A stretch of 64,000 bases of DNA from an uncultured Nostocoides sp. (GTDB taxonomy: Bacteria > Actinomycetota > Actinomycetes > Actinomycetales > Dermatophilaceae), in assembly GCA_937873315.1 (NCBI GenBank), contig CALMQX010000034.1, positions 235,002 through 299,001 on the forward strand. Reading direction: 5' to 3'. Each line of letters starts with the position of its first letter. Positions within the stretch are counted from its first letter, which is position 1. The translations under genes and the position numbers were made by a program. Positions 34,661 through 43,721 of this stretch are shown here, piece by piece. The notes below the pieces were generated by a model. The model was not told the DNA's origin. It searched no databases and saw nothing but the letters and a program-made list of their open reading frames with translations.

Positions 34661-35347
34661 TTAACTCGAGATCGCCCCGAGCGTCACTGTGCGCTCGGCG
34701 GCGATCTCGGCCGTTTGGGCCAGGTAGAGCTCGGCGCACGCCAAGGCATCGGTGAGAGCTTCATGCGCCCGGTAGACCGGCAGGCCATAGCGCGTCCGCG
34801 CGGTCCACAGCCGCAGGCCACCATCCGGGATCTCGGCGCCCCACTGCCGCGATAGCAACCGCCGATGCAACTCCATCGTGTCGACGATGACTGTCGGCAT
34901 GGCACTCCCCCAGGCCCGCTCGCACGCGATCCGCAAGAAGTCCCGCTCGATCCGGGCAAAGTGCGCCAGCAGCACGCGCCCCGACATGGCCCGCAACACC
35001 TCGGCCACTGCGTCCACCAAGGGCATCCCCTCCGCAAGGGCGTCATCGGTCAAACCGTGCACGGTCGCCGACTGACCCACCTGGCCCTCGGTCGCGATCA
35101 AGTGGTGCCGCGCGCCACCCAGGACAATCGACCGCCCGTTGATCGGGACGAATCCCACCGAGAGCACGTGATCCTTGGCCGGATCTAGCCCGGTGGTCTC
35201 GATGTCGATAGCCAAGAGTGCAAGGTCGGCAACCGCCGTATCCGCCTCCGGGAAGGGCACGCTGAGGTACTCCCGCAGGGGCCCCTGCGGGCAGGTCCGC
35301 AAGGCCCGCTCGCGGCGGGTCTGCGGCGACCGGGTGAACCACCCCAT
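34661..35347 (-). CDS. DEDDh 3'-5' exonuclease (DNA pol III epsilon-like)
   Basis: 228 residues. Exo I motif DIETTGLDP, Exo II around HGLTDDALAEG and LAHFARIERDF, and Exo III YRAHEALTDALACAEL. It is a proofreading-type exonuclease without the polymerase-binding tail. Its ATG overlaps the stop of the upstream DUF294 gene by one base. Exonuclease next to CBS/DUF294 protein is a known conserved pair, often near acetate transport genes. Confidence 0.92.
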   Translation of the reverse strand: MGWFTRSPQTRRERALRTCPQGPLREYLSVPFPEADTAVADLALLAIDIETTGLDPAKDHVLSVGFVPINGRSIVLGGARHHLIATEGQVGQSATVHGLTDDALAEGMPLVDAVAEVLRAMSGRVLLAHFARIERDFLRIACERAWGSAMPTVIVDTMELHRRLLSRQWGAEIPDGGLRLWTARTRYGLPVYRAHEALTDALACAELYLAQTAEIAAERTVTLGAISS

Positions 35348-37215
35348 CAGCTGATGTACGACAAGGGGTATCGGTGAGCCAAGGCCCCCTGGGCCGAGCG
35401 AACAATGCCGAAGGCCTCCCGCAGGTGGCGCTTGTCGAAGCTGCTCAAGTCGTCCGGGGCGACGTGATTGTCCGGCGCACGACCCGCCCGCACCTGCGAC
35501 GCCTGGTGACGCAGACGGACATACGAGATGAACTCGAAGGCGTCTCGCAGATCCTCACCCCGCTCCTCGCTGATGATCCCGGCCTTGACCGCCGCCGCGA
35601 TGCGCGTCTGGGTGTTGACGCCCGGCGACCCGAGCGAGAGGGCATGCACGCGCGCGAGTTCAACGACCGCGCCCACACCTCCACGTTTGATGTCGAGGGT
35701 GTCCTTGTGGTCGCCTTCCTTGGCCAACACGAAACCCCGGAAGAAGCCGATCGGCGGCTCATTGAGGGTGGCTTGCTTGGCCAGGTGCGCGAGGAAGAGA
35801 TTGGACTGTGGCGCGGTATGCCGCACGAGCTTGCGCAACTTGCGAAACAGGCTGAGGTCGCCGTGGACGCCGCGCATGTCAAAGAAGATGCTGGCCTGCA
35901 GAATCGCCTCCGGCACGGGCTGGGTCATCCACTGACGGAACTCGGCCTTCCAGGTCTCCAGCGGCACGCGCCAGCGAGGGTTGGTGGCCATGATGCCGCC
36001 CGGGCAGCGAGGGTACCCGCAGTCGACCAGCCAGCCGACCACCTTCTCGGCCAGCGCCGTGAAGTACGCCAGCTGATCCGCAGTCACCTCATCACTGATG
36101 ATGATCGCGTTGTCCTGGTCAGCGGCCAGCGCCTGCTCCAAGCGCGCTCTGGAGCCCAGCGCCACCCAGCAGTAGGCCACCGGCGGGTCGCCCAACTCGG
36201 CCTCGGCCAGTTGCAAAAGTCGGCGCTCCACGCTGTCCCCGATGGCCGTGACGATTCGTCCGATGTCGTCGGCGCTGGCATCTTGGGCGACCAGGGATTC
36301 GACGACCTGGGGCAACCGAGATACCGCGGCGGCGACCCCGGCCACGTCGTCTTGCTTGGCGATGTCACCGGCCAGGTAGACCGGGTTGGCCTGCTCCAGC
36401 CGCATCAGGTCAGTGGTCGTGACGATGCCGACCGGGACGCCATCGTGCAGGATCGGGAGATGGTGGATATTGCGACCCACCATCTCCAGCAGCACTTCGA
36501 AGGCCAGGGACTCAGCGGAGCCGGTGACGGGCTTGGTGGTCATGATCTCCGCAACCGGATCGCGCGGATCACGACCCGAGGCCAGGACCCGATTGCGCAG
36601 GTCTCGGTCGGTGATGATGCCGGCCAAGGCGTCGCCATTCATCACCAGCAGGGAGCTGACGCCGGCCTCGCTCATCTGCTCCGCGGCCTGACGAATACTG
36701 GCCTGGCTGGTGACCAGGACCGGCGGCCGCCTGATGAGCTCGCGCACCTGGGTCTTGAGGATGGCGCTGCCGGAGTTTGACAACTGCTGGGTGGCGACCG
36801 CTCCTTGCATCCGTCGGGCGCGCTGCAGGTCAAAGAAGTGGTCCACGTCAGGGAAGCGGGCACACAGGTCGTGGAAGACCTCACCGGGCATGACCAAAGC
36901 CAGCGAGTCCTCGATCGCCACGACATTGAAGGTCGACGGGTTGCCCTCGGTCAGGGTGATGGCGCCGAAACAGCCGCCCGGCTCGCCGCGGTCGACGAAG
37001 CTGCTATTGGCGTCGTGGACGTCGACTGCACCGCTGCGCAGGATGTACAGGCTGTGGTTATCATCGCCGCGTGCGATCAGCGCGCTCCCGCGCCGGAAGT
37101 ACTGCACGCTGAGCCGGGGAACGAGGGCTTCCAACTCGCCAGCCGGAAGATCCTCGAAGGGCGCGTGCTGAGCCAGGAAGTCACGGATCTCGGACAGTTC
37201 GACGTCGAGGGCCAT
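35347..37215 (-). CDS. cNMP-binding/CBS/DUF294 nucleotidyltransferase-like protein
   Basis: 622 residues from ATG 37215. In order: a cyclic-nucleotide-binding domain (about 1-120, with RRGSALIARGDDNHSLYILR), two CBS domains (about 165-285, with GIITDRDLRNRVLASGRDP), a putative nucleotidyltransferase DUF294 region (YCWVALGSRARLEQALAADQ then DNAIIISDE), and a C-terminal helical DUF294_C domain. A regulatory sensor that reads cNMP and adenosine nucleotides. It is upstream of the exonuclease gene. Confidence 0.92.
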   Translation of the reverse strand: MALDVELSEIRDFLAQHAPFEDLPAGELEALVPRLSVQYFRRGSALIARGDDNHSLYILRSGAVDVHDANSSFVDRGEPGGCFGAITLTEGNPSTFNVVAIEDSLALVMPGEVFHDLCARFPDVDHFFDLQRARRMQGAVATQQLSNSGSAILKTQVRELIRRPPVLVTSQASIRQAAEQMSEAGVSSLLVMNGDALAGIITDRDLRNRVLASGRDPRDPVAEIMTTKPVTGSAESLAFEVLLEMVGRNIHHLPILHDGVPVGIVTTTDLMRLEQANPVYLAGDIAKQDDVAGVAAAVSRLPQVVESLVAQDASADDIGRIVTAIGDSVERRLLQLAEAELGDPPVAYCWVALGSRARLEQALAADQDNAIIISDEVTADQLAYFTALAEKVVGWLVDCGYPRCPGGIMATNPRWRVPLETWKAEFRQWMTQPVPEAILQASIFFDMRGVHGDLSLFRKLRKLVRHTAPQSNLFLAHLAKQATLNEPPIGFFRGFVLAKEGDHKDTLDIKRGGVGAVVELARVHALSLGSPGVNTQTRIAAAVKAGIISEERGEDLRDAFEFISYVRLRHQASQVRAGRAPDNHVAPDDLSSFDKRHLREAFGIVRSAQGALAHRYPLSYIS

Positions 37216-37344
37216 GACCTCATCGTGGCACCGCCGTGGGCAGCGCATTCGCGGACCCCCGGGTCAGGCGCCGAGCGGCATACTCCATCGCCGGGCGGTG
37301 GGGTCGCGCCGGAGGTGGGGTCGTGCTGTATGCCGCCCGCCGCC

Positions 37345-37836
37345 CTAGCCGGTGACGACCTCCCCGCCGGCGGACTGCCACGCGGTGATGCCTCCGCCGA
37401 GGTGGTAGATCGAGGTGAAGCCGGCGGCCTGCATGAGGCCCAAAGCCACGCCCGAGCGGTTGCCGGACCGGCAGTACACGGCATACGGGACGGCGGGGTC
37501 GAGGGTCGCGATCCGCGCCGCGAAGTCGGCCGACTCGACGTCGACATTGATCGCGCCCGGGAGGTGCCCGCTGGCGAACTCCGCCGGGGTGCGGACATCG
37601 AGGAGAACGGTCCCCGGCCGGCTGGCCGCAGCTCCGAAGGCGGCCGGGTCGAGCGTGGCCCCCGCGGCTGGCGCGGCCGCGGCTGCACTGCCTGAGGTCG
37701 AAGGCTTGGCGCTGTCAGAGCAGCCTGCCGTGCCAAGCGAGACCACCAGGGTCAGGGCGAGGGCACCTAAGGTCAGGGCACGCTGGCGACTCGGGCGGGC
37801 GGGCGTGTGGGCAGAGTGGTTGATCGATTGACGCAT
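37345..37836 (-). CDS. Rhodanese-domain lipoprotein
   Basis: 163 residues from ATG 37836. The signal ends with a lipobox (GTAGC), then a Ser/Ala linker and a single rhodanese domain with VLLDVRTPAEFASGHLPGAI and catalytic YCRSGNRSGVALG. It should act outside the membrane, moving sulfane sulfur. The operator of the sulfur regulon overlaps its start region. It is divergent from the CstB-like gene. Confidence 0.92.
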   Translation of the reverse strand: MRQSINHSAHTPARPSRQRALTLGALALTLVVSLGTAGCSDSAKPSTSGSAAAAAPAAGATLDPAAFGAAASRPGTVLLDVRTPAEFASGHLPGAINVDVESADFAARIATLDPAVPYAVYCRSGNRSGVALGLMQAAGFTSIYHLGGGITAWQSAGGEVVTG

Positions 37837-37850
37837 ACCCCCTAGGGTAT
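37835..37850. promoter_or_regulatory. CstR operator 1
   Basis: ATACCC-N4-GGGTAT with centre CCCT/CCTA-type, flanked by GC and AC. It lies between the rhodanese lipoprotein and the CstB-like gene and touches the lipoprotein start codon. It matches the four other copies in this island. Confidence 0.85.
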
Positions 37851-37884
37851 ACGAGAACAGGCGACACCACCGTAGGAGACCACC

Positions 37885-39327
37885 ATGATCTTCACTCAGT
37901 ACTACCTCGACTGCCTCTCGCAGGCGTCCTATCTCGTGGGGGACGAGACCACCGGGCAGGCCGTCATCATTGACCCTCGGCGGGATGTCGGCGAGTACCT
38001 CGAGGACGCGAAGGCCGCCGGCCTGACCATCGTGGGGGTCCTCAATACGCACTTCCATGCCGACTTCGTCTCGGGCCACCTGGAGTTGCAGCGCGAGACC
38101 GGCGCCTGGATCGGCTATGGCGAGGCCGCCAAGGCGGAGTTCGAGGTGCGTCACTTCGCTGATGGCGAGCGGGTCTCGCTCGGCGAGGTGACCCTGCAGG
38201 TGATGCACACCCCAGGACACACGCCGGAGTCCATCTCCATCCTGGTCTTCGAGCGGGCTGACGACCCGGTGCCCTACGGCATTCTCAGCGGCGATGCGCT
38301 CTTCATCGGCGACGTCGGCCGGCCCGACTTGTTGGCGTCGATCGGCTTCACCTCCGACGAACTTGGGCGGATGCTGTACGACTCGATCCACCACAAGATC
38401 ATGGGCCTGCCCGATGAGGTCCGGGTCTTCCCGGCGCACGGCGCCGGCTCGGCCTGCGGCAAGAACTTGTCGACCGAGAAGCAGTCGACCATTGGGGAAC
38501 AGCGCCGGACCAATTACGCCTGTCAACCCATGACCGAGGACGAATTCGTCGCCGTGGTGACCGAGGGGCAACCGACCGCACCTTCGTACTTCGTCTACAA
38601 CGCGGTCCTCAACCGTCAAGGCCGCGACACTCTCGATGTCGACTCCAGCGTGCCGGCGATGAGCCCGGACGAGGTGGCTGCGGCGATTGCCGAGGGCGCC
38701 ATCGTCACCGATGCGCGACCCAACCCCGAGTTCGCGGTGGGCCACCTGCGCGGCTCGGTCAATGTGCCCGCTGATGGGCGCTTGGCGGAGACGGTTGGGA
38801 CGGTGCTGGCGCCCGAGGACCGAGTGGTCGTGATCGCTCCCGAGGGCCAGGAGCAAGCGGTTGCCACGCGCTTCGCTCGAATCGGCTACGACCACGTGGT
38901 GGGCTATGTCGCGGACCCGGAGGGGTACTTCGTGGACCACGCCGGTGACATGCAGCAGGCAAGCAGGCTCAACGTCGCGCAGGCGGACCAGGCCATGGAG
39001 GCAGTCGAGGGCTTGCAGGTGCTTGACATCCGCAATCCGGGCGAGGTCGCTGGGGGGATGATCCCGGGCGCCAAGCACATCCCGCTCGCCGAGCTGGGCA
39101 AGCGGACCGCTGAGCTCGACCCAAGCAAGCCGTTGCTCGTGTACTGCGCGGGCGGCTGGCGCTCAAGCGTTGGCTCAAGCCTGTTGCGGCGCAAGGGTTT
39201 TGCCGATGTCTCAGACCTGCTTGGCGGGTATGGCGCGTGGAGTGCGGTCCATGAGATCGCCCCGGTGGCCTGCGAAGCTACGCAGCGCGCCGAGGCCGCC
39301 GCGAAGGAAGCTGCTGCTCGCGCCTGA
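37885..39327 (+). CDS. cstB: CstB-like persulfide dioxygenase-rhodanese
   Basis: 480 residues. The metallo-beta-lactamase part has Fe ligands in THFHADFVSGH (H56, H58, D60, H65), HTPGHTPES (H112), D137 in SGDALF and H185. Then a pseudo-rhodanese (about 265-355) whose active-site loop is IAPEGQ with no Cys, and a working C-terminal rhodanese with VYCAGGWRSS (C421). This three-part order matches CstB of Staphylococcus aureus, which oxidises persulfides and forms thiosulfate. It is controlled by operator 1. Confidence 0.92.
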   Translation: MIFTQYYLDCLSQASYLVGDETTGQAVIIDPRRDVGEYLEDAKAAGLTIVGVLNTHFHADFVSGHLELQRETGAWIGYGEAAKAEFEVRHFADGERVSLGEVTLQVMHTPGHTPESISILVFERADDPVPYGILSGDALFIGDVGRPDLLASIGFTSDELGRMLYDSIHHKIMGLPDEVRVFPAHGAGSACGKNLSTEKQSTIGEQRRTNYACQPMTEDEFVAVVTEGQPTAPSYFVYNAVLNRQGRDTLDVDSSVPAMSPDEVAAAIAEGAIVTDARPNPEFAVGHLRGSVNVPADGRLAETVGTVLAPEDRVVVIAPEGQEQAVATRFARIGYDHVVGYVADPEGYFVDHAGDMQQASRLNVAQADQAMEAVEGLQVLDIRNPGEVAGGMIPGAKHIPLAELGKRTAELDPSKPLLVYCAGGWRSSVGSSLLRRKGFADVSDLLGGYGAWSAVHEIAPVACEATQRAEAAAKEAAARA

Positions 39328-39352
39328 GGGGGTGCAAGCGCAACTTCGGGTC

Positions 39353-39422
39353 GGAACCTGTTGGTTGGGGTCCCTTCTAAGGGGCCCCAACCAACAGGTT
39401 CCGGCATCAGGCGGGAAAGTTG
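39353..39422. repeat. Dispersed palindromic element, copy C
   Basis: 24-bp stem (39353-39376 and 39379-39402) with a 2-bp loop and one G-T pair, followed by the family's right arm (CATCAGGCGGGAAAGTT). It sits in the convergent gap between the CstB-like and PIG-L genes. A 10-bp tandem (GAACGGCGGG) follows at 39471-39490. Confidence 0.9.
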
Positions 39423-39513
39423 GGCCAGGTGGGACGGCAGAGCGCCCGCCCGGACCGGTGGGACGGCGGGGAACGGCGGGGAACGGCGGGGACGGGGACT
39501 CGGGCTTTGCGCC

Positions 39514-40182
39514 TCAGGCAGGGTCTGACCAGGTCACGAGCCGCAGGTGCTCCTGCGATCCCAGTAGCTCCAGCCGCCGCCACAACACGCTGCCCGGAAC
39601 CGCTTGACTGGCATGGGCGGCGATCGCCCGCCCCTGGCGCTCACGGTCGACGTCCAGCACGATCGGCAACGCGGCCGGGGCATGCCCGGCGAATGCCGCG
39701 GAATACTCCTGGTTGAGCACTTCGGCGACCTCCCTGGGCAGCCCCCAGCCCAGCACCGGGATTCGATGGGCCCGGGCGACGGTGAGGGCGGCGATGGTCG
39801 CGGCCTCATGGTCAGGGTGACCGGTGACTCCACCGTCCTGGCAAAACACCAGCAGCCCGTCGGGGCGCTCGCGCGCGATCTGGGAGGAAATCTCGGTGAC
39901 GAGCGCCTCCCCGCACCCTGCCAGCCCACCGTCCGGGTAGTGACAGAGCAACGCCTCTTCGGCGCCAAGCTCCCTAGCGGCGACCATCAGCTCCGCAGCT
40001 CGGGTCTGCGCCAACCCCTCGGACTCGCCCAGCGTCGAAGCTTCGCCGGCGGTCAGGCACAACACCCGAACGCCGGCCCCACTATCGACCAACGCGGCAA
40101 TCACACCGCCCAGCCCGAAGGACTCGTCGTCAGGGTGGGCCACGACCACGAGCACACGGGCCCATCGGGGAAGTTCAGCCAT
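39514..40182 (-). CDS. PIG-L/LmbE family deacetylase
   Basis: 222 residues. The zinc site is AHPDDESFGLGGV (residues about 15-27) and a second His motif TGHPDHEA. MshB and Mca of the mycothiol pathway belong to this family, so a role on mycothiol or its S-conjugates is possible here, given the sulfur setting (inference). It lies 6 bp after the permease gene, in an operon that begins at operator 2. Confidence 0.88.
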   Translation of the reverse strand: MAELPRWARVLVVVAHPDDESFGLGGVIAALVDSGAGVRVLCLTAGEASTLGESEGLAQTRAAELMVAARELGAEEALLCHYPDGGLAGCGEALVTEISSQIARERPDGLLVFCQDGGVTGHPDHEAATIAALTVARAHRIPVLGWGLPREVAEVLNQEYSAAFAGHAPAALPIVLDVDRERQGRAIAAHASQAVPGSVLWRRLELLGSQEHLRLVTWSDPA

Positions 40183-40188
40183 CGTGTT

Positions 40189-41151
40189 TCAGCCTTCCGG
40201 AACAAGGAGTTCGCCGCGGAACGCGGCGCGTAGGGTGAGCGTGATGACCGCGGCCACGACCGCGCTCGCGAGCGCAAGCAGAGCGATGGCGATGACATCA
40301 GCTGCGACCAGCGCACTGGCGCCAGCCATCGCGATCGCCGCTGCGGCAGCCGCCGCCAGCGGGAAGGTATACGCCAAGAAGGGCACGGCAAATGGCTGGC
40401 GTAGCAGCGTCGGCGCTTGGGCTAGCAAGAGGATCACGAAGAAGATCGCCGCGGCATACGTGATTCGCCCGAAGGCATCGTCGACGGTGCCCGCCAAGGT
40501 GTTCCACGACAACATGATCACCGACGGCGGCGCAATGAAGATCGCGATCGTGGGGAGCATTCGGGGCGGCAGCGCCGGCTCATGGAGCAAGACGCGCTGC
40601 AACAACAAGGGCAGCAGAGCAATCCAGAACACCACGCCCACGCCGAAGGCAAACCACGCCAGCTCAAGATTGCCGATGCTCCGGGCCGCAAGCGGGGTGA
40701 TCACGTTACCCACGATGGGGATGAACCACGCCGGAGTCACGTGTCCGGCGCCAATGTCGCTGCGCCGGAACCAGGTTGAGATCACCACGACGGTCGCGAT
40801 CAAGTGACCCACCGCGCCGATCCACCACAAAACCCTCGCCAGTGCCGGCGCAACATCGGCGTATGCCGTGCCCAGGATGAGGATGGCGATGGTGACCGTA
40901 GGGACAAAGGTCATCCGCATCGGATGGCCCAACTCGGCGCGGGCAGCGGCCGGATACCGGACCCACTTTGCGGCATACGCAACTGCCACCAGGACGAAGG
41001 CCGCGCTCGCCAGCACGAGCAAGAGAACGAAGGGCCAGCGCGGCATACCCCACACGAGGCTGGCGCGACGCCAGGCGAGGGCCAACCCGCCCAGGCCCAT
41101 CACGGCGGCGAACAGGGTGACAGGGAGGTGCTCCAGGGGGTTCTTGGCCAC
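40189..41151 (-). CDS. TDT/SLAC1 family anion permease
   Basis: 320 residues, about ten membrane helices. The TDT fold is the family of sulfite exporter Ssu1, TehA and plant SLAC1. Conserved-looking parts are TPAWFIPIVGNVITPLAA and LPPRMLPTIAIFIAPPSV. In this sulfur island sulfite or thiosulfate export is the best guess. It is divergent from the SQR gene with an operator between. Confidence 0.88.
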   Translation of the reverse strand: MAKNPLEHLPVTLFAAVMGLGGLALAWRRASLVWGMPRWPFVLLLVLASAAFVLVAVAYAAKWVRYPAAARAELGHPMRMTFVPTVTIAILILGTAYADVAPALARVLWWIGAVGHLIATVVVISTWFRRSDIGAGHVTPAWFIPIVGNVITPLAARSIGNLELAWFAFGVGVVFWIALLPLLLQRVLLHEPALPPRMLPTIAIFIAPPSVIMLSWNTLAGTVDDAFGRITYAAAIFFVILLLAQAPTLLRQPFAVPFLAYTFPLAAAAAAAIAMAGASALVAADVIAIALLALASAVVAAVITLTLRAAFRGELLVPEG

Positions 41152-41159
41152 CGGACTAG

Positions 41160-41177
41160 CATACCCCTAGGGGTATG
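41160..41177. promoter_or_regulatory. CstR operator 2
   Basis: CATACCCCTAGGGGTATG, a perfect 18-bp palindrome. It is 8 bp upstream of the permease GTG and 47 bp upstream of the SQR ATG, so it can control both. Confidence 0.93.
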
Positions 41178-41224
41178 AGTATAGTTCAGCAGCGGATGGT
41201 CGCTCACTTCGAAGGAGAAGTCCC

Positions 41225-42682
41225 ATGGCCGATGTCGTCGTTCTCGGCGCTGGCGTGGCAGGACACACTGCCGCCCTGCACCTGTCGAGACTGCTACCCA
41301 AGGGCCACACGGTGACGGTGGTCAGCCCGAACTCCCAGTGGAACTGGATCCCCAGCAATATCTGGGTCGGGGTCGGCAAGATGGGCAAGGAGGATGTCGT
41401 CTTCCCGCTGGCCCCGGTCTATGCCAAGAAGGGCGTCACCTTCAAGCAGGCCAAGGCAGTCGCGATCTGGCCGCAAGGCGACAGTGAGAGCGATCGAGGC
41501 GCGGTCGACATCGTCGCTACCTCGCCGGGCGCCGATGGCTCCAGTGAGCGCATCCGCTATGACTACCTGGTCAATGCCACCGGCCCGCAGTTGAAGTTCC
41601 AGATGACCCCCGGGCTTGGCCCGCACGGCGGTCACACGGTGTCGGTCTGCACCGCGGACCACGCCATCCAAGCGGCGGAAGCCCTCAGGGCCACCATCGC
41701 CCGACTCAAGGCAGGCGAGCGCCAGACCCTCGTGGTCGGCATGGGCCACGGCACCTGCACCTGCGAAGGCGCCGCCTTCGAGTACGTCTTCAATGTCGAT
41801 CATGAGCTCCGTGAAGCCGGCGTGCGTGACCTCGCCCGGGTCATCTACCTCACCAACGAGAAGGAGCTCGGCGACTTCGGTGTCGGGGGGATGACCTTCG
41901 CGGACATGGGCTTCGAGACCAGTTCGGAACTGTGGACTGGTTCGCTGTTCCGGGAGCGCGGAGTCGAGGCCGTCCTGGGCGCTCACGTGACCAAGGTCGA
42001 GCCCGGGGTCGTTCACTACGAGACCCTTGACGGGGAATTCCATACGCTGGACTTCGATTTCGGCATGCTGCTGCCGCCCTTTGGTGGGGTGCCGCTGGCG
42101 GCATACGACAAGAACGGCGAGGACATCTCCGCTTCCATGTTCGCCCCGAGCGGTTTCATGAAGGTCGACGCCGACTACTCCGGCAAGCCGTATGCGGAAT
42201 GGAAGGCGTCGGACTGGCCCAAGACCTATCAGGCCATCGGCTACGACAACATCTGGGCCGTGGGTATCGCCTTCGCTCCGCCGCATCAGATCAGCCAACC
42301 CCGCACCTCGCCCAATGGAACGCTCATCGCGCCGGCTCCGCCGCGCACGGGTATGCCGTCCGGCGTGATGGGCAAGACCGCCGCGCTCTCGATCGCCGAC
42401 CGGATCAAGCACGGCGCCAGCGCCAAGGCCCACGAGGCTTCGATGGCCAACATGGGCGCCGCCTGCGTGGCCTCAGCTGGCGCTGGCATGCGTACCGGCT
42501 CGGCGGCCGCGATGACCATGATGCCGGTGGTCCCCGACTTCGAGCGCTATCCCACGGGCCGCGACCTCAAGGACACCCGGGGCGAATTGGGCCTGGCCGG
42601 TCACTGGGTCAAGCTCATGCTCCACTACCTCTTCATCCACAAGGCCAAGGGTCGCCTCGGCTGGCAACTCATCCCGGAGTGA
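41225..42682 (+). CDS. sqr: Sulfide:quinone oxidoreductase family flavoprotein
   Basis: 485 residues. N-terminal FAD fold VVVLGAGVAGHTAALHLSRL; cysteines at 142, 178/180 (HGTCTCEGAAFEY) and 414 (GAACVAS), where SQR has its redox Cys pair. It oxidises sulfide to sulfane sulfur and reduces membrane quinone. A C-terminal amphipathic end (HWVKLMLHYLFIHKAKG) can bind the membrane. SQR makes the persulfides that CstB consumes. Its operator is site 2. Confidence 0.9.
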   Translation: MADVVVLGAGVAGHTAALHLSRLLPKGHTVTVVSPNSQWNWIPSNIWVGVGKMGKEDVVFPLAPVYAKKGVTFKQAKAVAIWPQGDSESDRGAVDIVATSPGADGSSERIRYDYLVNATGPQLKFQMTPGLGPHGGHTVSVCTADHAIQAAEALRATIARLKAGERQTLVVGMGHGTCTCEGAAFEYVFNVDHELREAGVRDLARVIYLTNEKELGDFGVGGMTFADMGFETSSELWTGSLFRERGVEAVLGAHVTKVEPGVVHYETLDGEFHTLDFDFGMLLPPFGGVPLAAYDKNGEDISASMFAPSGFMKVDADYSGKPYAEWKASDWPKTYQAIGYDNIWAVGIAFAPPHQISQPRTSPNGTLIAPAPPRTGMPSGVMGKTAALSIADRIKHGASAKAHEASMANMGAACVASAGAGMRTGSAAAMTMMPVVPDFERYPTGRDLKDTRGELGLAGHWVKLMLHYLFIHKAKGRLGWQLIPE

Positions 42683-42687
42683 ACCTC

Positions 42688-42846
42688 ATGTCTGACAACA
42701 GCGCAGTCCCGGTGGCCGACCTCAGCAAGGCGCCCCTCCCGACCGAGAAGATGCTCAAGCGGCGCAAGAGCGTGCCCATCCAGTTGACGCGCTTCGCGGT
42801 CTTCAACGCGCGCATCATGCGGATGGTGCTCAAGGGCCACGGCTGA
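42688..42846 (+). CDS. Small basic protein after SQR (52 aa)
   Basis: 52 residues, begins MSDNSAVPVADLSKAPLPTE and has a basic stretch KMLKRRKSVPIQLTRF and an amphipathic end. It starts 5 bp after SQR, so it is co-transcribed; a membrane-docking or accessory role for SQR is a guess. No family recognised. Confidence 0.7.
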   Translation: MSDNSAVPVADLSKAPLPTEKMLKRRKSVPIQLTRFAVFNARIMRMVLKGHG

Positions 42847-42862
42847 GGTTGCGGGCGCCCCC

Positions 42863-42980
42863 GAGCCGCGAGCCGCGAGCCGCGAGCCGCGAATCCCGCG
42901 ACTTGGGGTCGGAAACTGTTGGTTGGGGCCCCTTCTAAGGGGCCCCAACCAACAGTTTCCGGCATCAGGCGGGAAACGTG
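42863..42980. repeat. Dispersed palindromic element, copy D, with leading tandem
   Basis: Four 7-bp GAGCCGC units (42863-42890), then a perfect 24-bp stem (42911-42934 and 42937-42960, 2-bp loop), then the right arm CATCAGGCGGGAAACGTG. The stem differs from copy C by paired changes (AACCTG/CAGGTT vs AAACTG/CAGTTT). Confidence 0.9.
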
Positions 42981-42995
42981 AGGTTGACTGGGGCC

Positions 42996-43619
42996 ATGAG
43001 CCTGCGCAGCCCAGGTGACTGGTGGAACGAGCGCGTCGTGCCGCGACTGGTGGACGCATCGCTCAATGACGCCACCGCGGCCTCGTGGCGGCGCCGCGTG
43101 TGCGCCGAGCTGAGCGGCACTGTGCTCGAGGTAGGTTTCGGCTCCGGACGCAATGTGCCCTATCTACCAGCAGCCGTTGACGAGGTCCTGGCAGTCGAGC
43201 CAGCCGACCTGGCCTGGGAGCGGGCGGGTGCACGGATTGCGGCATACGGCCGGCCGGTGACCCGCATCGGCCTGGATGGCGCCAGCCTGCCCATCGCCGA
43301 TGCCTCAGTGGATGCGGTGCTCTCGACCTGGACCTTGTGCACGGTGGGCGACCTCACCCGCGCCCTCGGCGAGGCCCGGCGCGTGCTGCGGCCCGGCGGA
43401 GCGCTGCACTTCGTGGAGCACGTGCGCTCCGACCGCCCGGGGGTGGCGCGCTGGCAGTCCCGACTGCAGCCCGCCTGGGGCGTGGTCGCTGGCGGTTGCC
43501 ACCTCGATCGAGACATCCTCGCGTCGATGCGCGCCGCGGGCTTCACCGTGGCGGCCGAGCCTGCCCAGGCACCGATGGCGATGGAGCTGGTGCCTTTCGT
43601 GTCCGGTCGGGCAACCTAA
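42996..43619 (+). CDS. METTL7/TMT1-like SAM methyltransferase
   Basis: 207 residues from ATG 42996 (GTG 42978 is an alternative). SAM fold: VLEVGFGSGRNVPYLP (motif I) and a later RRVLRPGGALHFVEHVRSDR, then WQSRLQPAWGVVAGGCHLDR. The run EHV-W-Q-P-W-GGC-L-R is shared with the METTL7/TMT1 thiol methyltransferases, which methylate sulfide and alkyl thiols in animals. In a sulfide island, S-methylation of H2S or thiols is a fair hypothesis; UbiE-like methylation is the alternative. Confidence 0.78.
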   Translation: MSLRSPGDWWNERVVPRLVDASLNDATAASWRRRVCAELSGTVLEVGFGSGRNVPYLPAAVDEVLAVEPADLAWERAGARIAAYGRPVTRIGLDGASLPIADASVDAVLSTWTLCTVGDLTRALGEARRVLRPGGALHFVEHVRSDRPGVARWQSRLQPAWGVVAGGCHLDRDILASMRAAGFTVAAEPAQAPMAMELVPFVSGRAT

Positions 43620-43624
43620 ACCAG

Positions 43625-43683
43625 TCGAGTGTCGGGTTGTGGTTCCTCTGGAGCCTCCAGAGGAACCACAACCCGACACTCGA
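43625..43683. terminator. Perfect 29-bp palindrome, terminator-like
   Basis: Arms 43625-43653 and 43655-43683 are perfect inverted copies over 29 bp with a 1-bp centre. It sits between two convergent genes, so it can end transcripts in both directions. Such perfection suggests either a strong hairpin or a mobile hairpin seed. Confidence 0.75.
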
Positions 43684-43721
43684 TGGGGGGAGCCGACAGC
43701 CGCTAGCCCTTGTTTGCCGCG

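Noticed and set aside
37345..39078. 577-codon reading of the rhodanese lipoprotein
   Set aside because: The upstream part runs through the CstB-like gene on the other strand; the lipobox protein from 37836 is complete.
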